Of a stretch of 16,799 nucleotides of DNA, positions 14,961 through 16,799 are shown piece after piece. The notes below the pieces were generated by a model. That model saw nothing but the letters and a program-made list of their open reading frames with translations, ran no database searches and was not told the DNA's origin. Origin of the DNA: JBDSYA01 sp039925865 (GTDB lineage Bacteria; Bacteroidota; Ignavibacteria; Tepidaquicellales; Tepidaquicellaceae); NCBI GenBank assembly GCA_039925865.1, contig JBDSYA010000163.1, positions 1 through 16,799 on the forward strand, read 5' to 3'. Every line of letters begins with the position of its first letter. Position 1 is the first letter of the stretch. The position numbers and the translations under genes were made by a program.

Positions 14961-15719
14961 TTATGAGAGAGTAATTTCTTTTTCAAGTTCTTCAAGCTGT
15001 TCCACACTGTTAACTCCAGTTATTTCGATTTCATTTGACACAGGAAATGCTCCGATTGCATTTCCTGATTTTTTAAAATATTTAAAAATATCGGTAAGAT
15101 AATATTCTTTTTGCGCATTATCTGTTTTAAGAGTTTTCAGGGCATTGAACAAAATTTTGTTATTTATTAAATAAATTCCTGAATTTATTTCCTTACATTG
15201 CTTCTCTTTTTCAGTGCAGTCTTTTTCTTCACGGATCTCATAAAAGTTATTTTGCTCGTCTCTTAAAACTCTTCCGTATCCTGAAGGCTCTTTAAAGTTA
15301 GCAGAAATTAAACTTGCATCGAACTTATTTTGATAATGAAATCGGATAAAATCTTTGATAGTGTCTAGTTTGAGTAATGGTACATCGCCTGACAATATCA
15401 AAACATCGCCTTCAAAATCTTTTAGAATACTTTCGGACTGCATTACTGCGTGACCTGTTCCAAGTTGTTCATCCTGATGAGCGAATTTAATTTTTCCGGC
15501 ATTTTCTGTAAACCCGGAATTTATGAATTCCATTACTGAATGCTTTTGATGCCCGACAATGGGAATAATAATTTCAGAATTTAATTGCAGCGCCAGAGAA
15601 GTAACATACTGTATCATTGGTTTTCCGTGAAGTGTGTGCATTACTTTAGACTTATCAGGATTCTTCATACGCTTACCCTGGCCAGCAGCCATTATGATTG
15701 TTGCAAGTTTTTTATACAT
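14961..15719 (-). CDS. glmU: GlmU-type uridylyltransferase domain protein (no acetyltransferase domain)
   Basis: The 252-residue nucleotidyltransferase matches the N-terminal half of GlmU, which forms UDP-GlcNAc from GlcNAc 1-phosphate and UTP. Motifs: MAAGQGKRM (10-18; K replaces the usual T of GTRM), KVMHTLHGKPM (25-35, PK replaced by SK), DEQLGTGHAV (83-92), SGDVPLL (110-116, metal-binding D112), GYGRV (148-151), EEKD (164-167), INSGIYL (178-184), NAQKEYYLTD (201-210) and ITGVNSVEQL (233-242). The left-handed beta-helix that gives GlmU (about 450 residues) its acetyltransferase activity is absent. The stop codon is clean and the C-terminal ELEELEKE helix is complete, so this looks like a natural single-domain form. 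Glucosamine-1-phosphate acetylation must come from another protein. ATG start. It is followed closely by glmM and preceded by panC. Confidence 0.85.
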   Translation of the reverse strand: MYKKLATIIMAAGQGKRMKNPDKSKVMHTLHGKPMIQYVTSLALQLNSEIIIPIVGHQKHSVMEFINSGFTENAGKIKFAHQDEQLGTGHAVMQSESILKDFEGDVLILSGDVPLLKLDTIKDFIRFHYQNKFDASLISANFKEPSGYGRVLRDEQNNFYEIREEKDCTEKEKQCKEINSGIYLINNKILFNALKTLKTDNAQKEYYLTDIFKYFKKSGNAIGAFPVSNEIEITGVNSVEQLEELEKEITLS

Positions 15720-15774
15720 AGAATTTTAATGAAGGCGGTAAGATATTAATTATTTTAGTATGATTTTTAAAAGG

Positions 15775-16638
15775 TTAGTTCTTTTTGAAAATAATATTAT
15801 CGATCAATCTGGTTCCGCCTACTTTTGCAGCAAGTGAAATTAATATTTCCTTGTCAAAAGTAGTAAGATCTTCAATGGGATCAAGCACAATATTATCCGT
15901 AACTTCATAGTATTGCAGATTAACTTCAGGTGCTTTTTCTTTTAAAATCTTTAAAATGTAATCTTTTATTTCATTCACATTAAATACTTTTTCCCTGTCT
16001 ATCAGACGACTGCCTTCATTCAGTAGAAAATTAAGAACTGCAGCTTTACTTTTTTCATCACCGCTCAGGTAAGCATTGCGTGAACTCATTGCCAGGCCGC
16101 TTTCTTCACGAATCGTTTCACAGATTACAACATTCACATTAACATTCAGATCATTAACCATTTTTTTTATTACTGCATTCTGCTGAGCATCTTTCTGTCC
16201 AAGATATATACTACCGGGCTTTGAAGCATTCAATAATTTCAATACTACCGTTGATACTCCGTTGAAATGACCAGGTCTGTACGTTCCTTCCAGCTTATCT
16301 GTAATCCCTGAAACAATTACAGATGTATGATTTTCTTCTCCATACATCTCTGAAACTTCAGGATTAAAAATTATATCAACTCCTGCGCTTTCACAAATTT
16401 TACAATCATTGGTGAGATCTCTCGGGTATTTATCATAATCTTCATTCTTACCGAACTGAGTTGGATTGACAAAAATACTCACTATGACAATATCATTTTC
16501 AGCTTTTGCTTTTAACATTAAAGACCGATGCCCTTCATGAAGATAACCCATGGTTGGTACGAGTGCTGCCTTCTTTCCCTCACATTTGTAATATTCAGAA
16601 ATATTCTGTAAAGCAGAAATTTCTTTTATTACATCCAT
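15775..16638 (-). CDS. panC: Pantothenate synthetase
   Basis: The 287-residue enzyme joins pantoate and beta-alanine with ATP to form pantothenate. Conserved signatures: LVPTMGYLHEGH (27-37, nucleotide-binding HxGH), IFVNPTQFGKNEDYDKYPRD (55-74), RPGHFNGVSTVV (121-132), YLGQKDAQQ (145-153), and REESGLAMSSRNAYLS (177-192, KMSKS-like SSRN loop). Length and motif order are as expected for the family. An in-frame TTG at 16647 would add three residues, but the ATG at 16638 overlaps the stop of the upstream accD (TGATG), the usual translational-coupling geometry, so I chose ATG. The protein ends about 55 nt before the next gene in the leftward run. It is probably cytosolic and shares no direct pathway step with the glmU/glmM genes after it. 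Confidence 0.95.
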   Translation of the reverse strand: MDVIKEISALQNISEYYKCEGKKAALVPTMGYLHEGHRSLMLKAKAENDIVIVSIFVNPTQFGKNEDYDKYPRDLTNDCKICESAGVDIIFNPEVSEMYGEENHTSVIVSGITDKLEGTYRPGHFNGVSTVVLKLLNASKPGSIYLGQKDAQQNAVIKKMVNDLNVNVNVVICETIREESGLAMSSRNAYLSGDEKSKAAVLNFLLNEGSRLIDREKVFNVNEIKDYILKILKEKAPEVNLQYYEVTDNIVLDPIEDLTTFDKEILISLAAKVGGTRLIDNIIFKKN

Positions 16639-16799
16639 CAAACACAAATTAAATTGATCACCTGTGAGAGAGTATCTTTCATATCTTTACGGTTCACGAT
16701 AAAATCTATAAAACCATGTTCCAGTAAAAATTCAGATCTCTGAAATCCCGACGGAAGGTCTTTACCTGTGGCTTGCTTTACGACGCGGGGACCGGCAAA
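16638..16799 (-). CDS. accD: Acetyl-CoA carboxylase carboxyltransferase beta subunit, C-terminal end (partial)
   Basis: The last 53 codons of a leftward gene enter from the right edge. The translation starts FAGPRVVKQATGKDLPSGFQ, then RSEFLLEHGFIDFIVNRKDM, and ends INLICV before TGA at 16638-16640. This matches the AccD C-terminus, whose family signature is FAGPRVI...LP.GFQ.SEFLLEHG.ID.IV.R. The beta subunit transfers the carboxyl group from biotin to acetyl-CoA in fatty-acid synthesis. The N-terminal zinc finger and most of the protein (about 280 residues in full) lie outside the window. Its stop overlaps the panC ATG by one base. The fragment is too short for ORF callers with common length limits, but the match is unmistakable. 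Confidence 0.93.
   Translation of the reverse strand, partial: FAGPRVVKQATGKDLPSGFQRSEFLLEHGFIDFIVNRKDMKDTLSQVINLICV

Noticed and set aside
16638..16647. TTG start three codons upstream for panC
   Set aside because: The ATG at 16638 overlaps the accD stop in the usual TGATG form, and the family's N-terminus does not need the extra residues.

Overview
The window is AT-rich DNA (I estimate about one third G+C) from a Gram-negative bacterium of the Bacteroidota/Chlorobiota/Ignavibacteria group, most likely an Ignavibacteria-type lineage; this placement is an inference. It rests on a type IX secretion (T9SS) style cargo with a FlgD-like C-terminal sorting domain, two PorV/PorQ-family outer-membrane proteins, signal peptides that put Gln directly after the cleavage site, a Bacteroidota-type 465-residue GlmM, few Shine-Dalgarno sequences and frequent TTG starts.

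Layout. (1) 41-5307, plus strand, is a cell-envelope and secretion block: an outer-membrane beta-barrel protein, a lipoprotein with Ig-like domains that has no standard start codon, an Asp-box beta-propeller protein with a T9SS-type C-terminus, and two tandem PorV/PorQ-like barrels. The last four are tightly packed (TAATG and ATGA junctions). (2) 5327-9690, plus strand, is a glycan block: a GT39-type membrane glycosyltransferase, a FemAB/GNAT-like acyltransferase, an NAD-dependent sugar epimerase/dehydratase and an amidohydrolase-2 enzyme, with gaps of only 3-6 nt. (3) 9658-10635, minus strand, is a small inverted pair, a DUF952 protein and a SAM methyltransferase, whose 3' end overlaps the amidohydrolase. 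(4) 10636-10995 is the only long gene-free stretch. It holds several palindromes and a possible remnant of a dispersed repeat. (5) 10996-13547, plus strand, is a GT-B glycosyltransferase and a Wzx-like flippase, overlapping by one base. (6) 13549-16799, minus strand, is a conserved housekeeping run transcribed accD (3' end only), panC, uridylyltransferase-only GlmU, GlmM.

How it may work together (inference). The surface block would make and export a surface propeller protein with a companion lipoprotein. The glycan blocks would build, acylate and flip a surface glycan, and GlmM/GlmU supply UDP-GlcNAc-type precursors. Whether the glycan decorates the exported proteins cannot be decided from sequence. 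I saw no tRNA or rRNA gene, CRISPR array, insertion sequence or phage gene. The most unusual observations are the lipoprotein with an apparent ATT start and a surface-export-like acidic stretch after its Cys, the coupled lipoprotein/cargo/PorV/PorV unit, and the paired dyads 52 bp apart in the divergent intergenic region.
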